A DNA stretch of 64,000 bases from JAWLFI01 sp964627995 (GTDB lineage: Bacteria; Bacteroidota; Bacteroidia; Chitinophagales; Saprospiraceae). The notes below the pieces were generated by a model, which made no database searches, was not told the DNA's origin, and saw only the letters and a list, made by a program, of their open reading frames with translations. Shown one piece after another: positions 61,876 to 64,000 of this stretch (within the stretch, counting starts at the first letter, position 1; each line of letters starts with the position of its first letter). The DNA lies in assembly GCA_964627995.1 (NCBI GenBank), contig CAZVLN010000007.1, positions 1-64,000 on the forward strand, written 5' to 3'. Position numbers and translations under genes: made by a program.

Positions 61876-62802
61876 CTAATTATATTCATCAAAAACTTGC
61901 TTTAAGCGGTTCGGATAATCTGTAATTATCCCGTCTACGCCCATTTCTATAAGTTCCTTCATACGCCTCTTGTCATTTACAGTCCAGGGTATAAGCTCAA
62001 TATCATTTTCATGGATCCTACTGGACAATTCCGGGTCTACCATTTTATGATGGGGACTCAAAATATGGGGTTTAAACTGCAACTGATTCAGCTTCGAAAA
62101 TAGATCTTCGTCATTAGAAATAAGCAGAGCAATCTTGCCCGGATAATCCATAGTATTCAGGTATTGAAGCGGGCGTGTATCAAAGGATTGAATGATTGAT
62201 AGGGACTGATATTGGTATGTTGAAAGAAGCTCTAATAATTGCTGAACCAAAAACTGGATGGAAGGATAGTATTTGCCGTCCCATTCAATCCTGGATTTAA
62301 TCTCCACATTAATAGGAATTCGGATAGAAAGCTGATCCAGGGTATCTAGAAGGTCTGACAATAGTGGCTTGACGGCGGGTATCTTTTCCTGGGAGGGAAA
62401 ATGGGGATGCCTTTTTGATCCACAGTCAAACTTTTGGATGTAAGAATAATACATGTGATAGAGGTTATAACGCTCTGAAACATCATTTGAGAGGTTGTTT
62501 CCCAAAGAGTCCAAACAAATTTCAGATGATAACCAAGGTTCATGACTAATAACCAAAAGAGAATCTGCTGTCAGCGCCAAATCCAACTCTAAGGTAGTAG
62601 CTCCATTTTCAATAGCCCTTATAAAGGATGGGATTGTATTCTCAGGAAAAAGCCCTCGAGCTCCTCTATGGCCTTGAATATCGAAATCCTTTTGCGAAAT
62701 TTTAGAATCGCACGAAGAGAAAGTAAGAGCGCTAATCAATAGAGCACAAATAGAAGAGACAGATATGAATTTATACCCTTGGGAGAGGAAACATTTATCC
62801 AT
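61876..62802 (-). CDS. Glycerophosphodiester phosphodiesterase lipoprotein
   Basis: A 308-residue GDPD TIM-barrel enzyme that releases glycerol-3-phosphate from glycerophosphodiesters. It has a lipoprotein signal peptide with lipobox FSSC (Cys31) and the catalytic start QGHRGARGLFPENT with His45. ELDLALTADSLLVISHE supplies metal-binding Glu/Asp and the second His, and NVEIK comes later. It should be anchored on the periplasmic side. It follows leuS after 18 nt in the same direction. Confidence 0.9.
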   Translation of the reverse strand: MDKCFLSQGYKFISVSSICALLISALTFSSCDSKISQKDFDIQGHRGARGLFPENTIPSFIRAIENGATTLELDLALTADSLLVISHEPWLSSEICLDSLGNNLSNDVSERYNLYHMYYSYIQKFDCGSKRHPHFPSQEKIPAVKPLLSDLLDTLDQLSIRIPINVEIKSRIEWDGKYYPSIQFLVQQLLELLSTYQYQSLSIIQSFDTRPLQYLNTMDYPGKIALLISNDEDLFSKLNQLQFKPHILSPHHKMVDPELSSRIHENDIELIPWTVNDKRRMKELIEMGVDGIITDYPNRLKQVFDEYN

Positions 62803-62820
62803 GTTGATATCTAAAGCTGT

Positions 62821-64000
62821 TTATTTAACCACTAGGTTAACCATTCGGCCGGGCACTACAATGATTTTTACAATATTTTTCCCACTTGTCCATTTTTCGA
62901 CTACATCAAGCTTTTGAACCGTTTCTTCGATATCTGATTTAGAATCTTCTTTGCTGAAAACATGAGTACCGCGTTTTTTTCCATTAATACAGATGGGATA
63001 CTCTATTTCACTTTCCGCTAAATATTTTTCCTCATATTTCGGATAGTCTTGCTTTGTAACAGATGAGGCAGAGTCAAAATTACTCCAAATCTCTTCGGCC
63101 AAATGCGGTGCAAATGGGCATAATAATCGACAGAAGGGTTTTAAAATTTCAGACTTGGAGCAACCTAAATCGCGCAGTTCATTAACGCAAATCATCATAG
63201 CAGATATGCATGTATTGAACGATTGGCGTTCAATATCCTCTGTAACCTTTTTGATGCAAGTATGTAATATCTTTAATTCTGCTGAAGATGGTTTGTCTTC
63301 GGCAACAATCCATTCTTGTTCCTGTGAAAAATAAAGATCATAGATACGATGAAGAAATTTCACGATTCCGGTAATACTTTGAGTATCCCAGGGCTTATGA
63401 TCTTCAATTGGTCCCAAAAACATCTCGAACATTCTAAAAGCATCGGTTCCAAACTCTTCAATAACTTCATCCGGATTTACAACATTGTGCTTAGACTTGG
63501 ACATTTTCTCTACCTCTGAGCGAAGTTGAACAAATGTTTGTCCATCAACATCATTTTGCCAGTTGATATCCGATTTTACGTCAATTCCTTCGAACCGGTT
63601 GTCTTCTTGCTGCAACTGAGTAAAGCTTTCCAAGCTCAAGCGGTCTTTTTCGTCTGCCAAATGAATAGGAACGTGCAAGGTTCTTAAAGTATCACCCTTG
63701 TGCACATCTAATAGCAGGGAGCGCCCCTGGATCATCCCCTGGTTAATAAGCTTTTTAAATGGTTCTTGAGATGGAACTGTATCCAAATCGAAAAGAAATT
63801 TATGCCAGAATCTGGCGTACATCAGATGCCCTACCGCGTGTTCTGTCCCACCAATATAGCAGTCCACATCTTGCCAGTATTCCACTGCTTTTTGACTAAA
63901 CATATCATCCTCGTTATGCGGATCCATATATCTAAGAAAATACCATGAGGATCCTGCAAAACCAGGCATGGTATCGACCTCTCTGGTTAGTCCATTTTCC
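62821..64000 (-). CDS. leuS: Leucyl-tRNA synthetase, C-terminal part (5' end outside window)
   Basis: The last 392 residues of a class I aminoacyl-tRNA synthetase; the frame stays open to the window edge, so the N-terminal catalytic HIGH and most of the editing domain are outside. Visible are VDTMPGFAGSSWYFLRYMDP, the GGTEHAVGHLMYARFWHKFL segment after the editing domain, the ATP-binding KMSKS loop (EKMSKSKHNVVNPDEVI), the anticodon-binding helical domain and the short C-terminal domain. It charges tRNA-Leu with leucine. The glycerophosphodiesterase gene follows after 18 nt. Confidence 0.96.
   Translation of the reverse strand, partial: ENGLTREVDTMPGFAGSSWYFLRYMDPHNEDDMFSQKAVEYWQDVDCYIGGTEHAVGHLMYARFWHKFLFDLDTVPSQEPFKKLINQGMIQGRSLLLDVHKGDTLRTLHVPIHLADEKDRLSLESFTQLQQEDNRFEGIDVKSDINWQNDVDGQTFVQLRSEVEKMSKSKHNVVNPDEVIEEFGTDAFRMFEMFLGPIEDHKPWDTQSITGIVKFLHRIYDLYFSQEQEWIVAEDKPSSAELKILHTCIKKVTEDIERQSFNTCISAMMICVNELRDLGCSKSEILKPFCRLLCPFAPHLAEEIWSNFDSASSVTKQDYPKYEEKYLAESEIEYPICINGKKRGTHVFSKEDSKSDIEETVQKLDVVEKWTSGKNIVKIIVVPGRMVNLVVK

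Noticed and set aside
1..64000. tRNA or rRNA genes, CRISPR arrays, insertion sequences
   Set aside because: I looked through the intergenic spaces for tRNA T-arm motifs, regularly spaced repeats and transposase-like proteins and found none; short tRNAs missed by eye are still possible, and a tRNAscan-SE run would settle it.

Overview
This is a 64 kb piece of a Bacteroidota chromosome, AT-rich and densely packed with genes. The phylum is indicated by several things: two TonB-dependent receptors with an N-terminal carboxypeptidase-regulatory-like domain, two secreted proteins ending in a type IX secretion (T9SS) sorting domain, a LytS/LytTR pair, the folK/deoxynucleoside-kinase overlap, and promoters of the Bacteroidota form TTTG-N19-21-TAnnTTTG. 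A placement in or near Saprospiria is a guess from gene style (for example the 476-residue helical orphan at 44685-46115) and was not tested. I see no phage, transposase, CRISPR array, rRNA or tRNA. Most of the window is housekeeping.

Layout. 1-7.1 kb: 3' end of ilvE, a TonB receptor, a saccharopine dehydrogenase-like enzyme, a flippase-like membrane protein, prmC and a SUI1-family protein. 7.5-15 kb: dihydroorotase, a YhhQ-type transporter, an alpha/beta hydrolase-OsmC fusion, tpiA, a LexA/CI-like S24 repressor on an apparently leaderless promoter, biotin carboxylase and dps. 15-22.4 kb: a putative outer-membrane protein, an ABC-2 exporter pair, a large AsmA-like protein, and a double-NBD peptide-type ABC ATPase with no permease beside it. 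22.4-32.3 kb: fmt, an SCP2 protein, pepT, YceI with a MarR regulator, sppA, dNK-folK-AGCS symporter, and a CtlX-like hydrolase. 32.4-38.4 kb: an Oar-like TonB receptor, a T9SS cargo with lamin-tail and cupredoxin domains, and a patatin. 38.6-46.1 kb: a phosphoribosyltransferase, a four-gene membrane Fe-S operon, a lipoprotein, a photolyase and the helical orphan. 46.3-55.1 kb: a cadherin/dockerin-like T9SS cargo, LytS/LytT, a PTPS/QueD plus FolE pterin pair, fabD, YqgE and an ABC-F protein. 55.2-64 kb: an RluA synthase, a RibF-glycosyltransferase fusion, Mrp-NifU-pyrF, a DnaQ/GIY-YIG nuclease, a glycerophosphodiesterase lipoprotein and the 3' part of leuS.

Most notable. (1) Riboflavin kinase/FAD synthetase is fused in frame to a family-2 glycosyltransferase. 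The junction carries an A10 run with an in-phase A-AAA-AAG slippery heptamer. A -1 slip there would end the protein just after the RibF half, so one gene could make both free RibF and the fusion. (2) Four GC-rich, hairpin-filled islands lie in AT-rich intergenic DNA near 3.1, 25.1, 38.5 and 61.8 kb. Some share short motifs, suggesting a dispersed palindromic repeat family. (3) The S24 repressor has a perfect promoter only 4 nt from its ATG. (4) A MarR gene and yceI flank a perfect 10-bp palindrome lying in the apparent yceI promoter.
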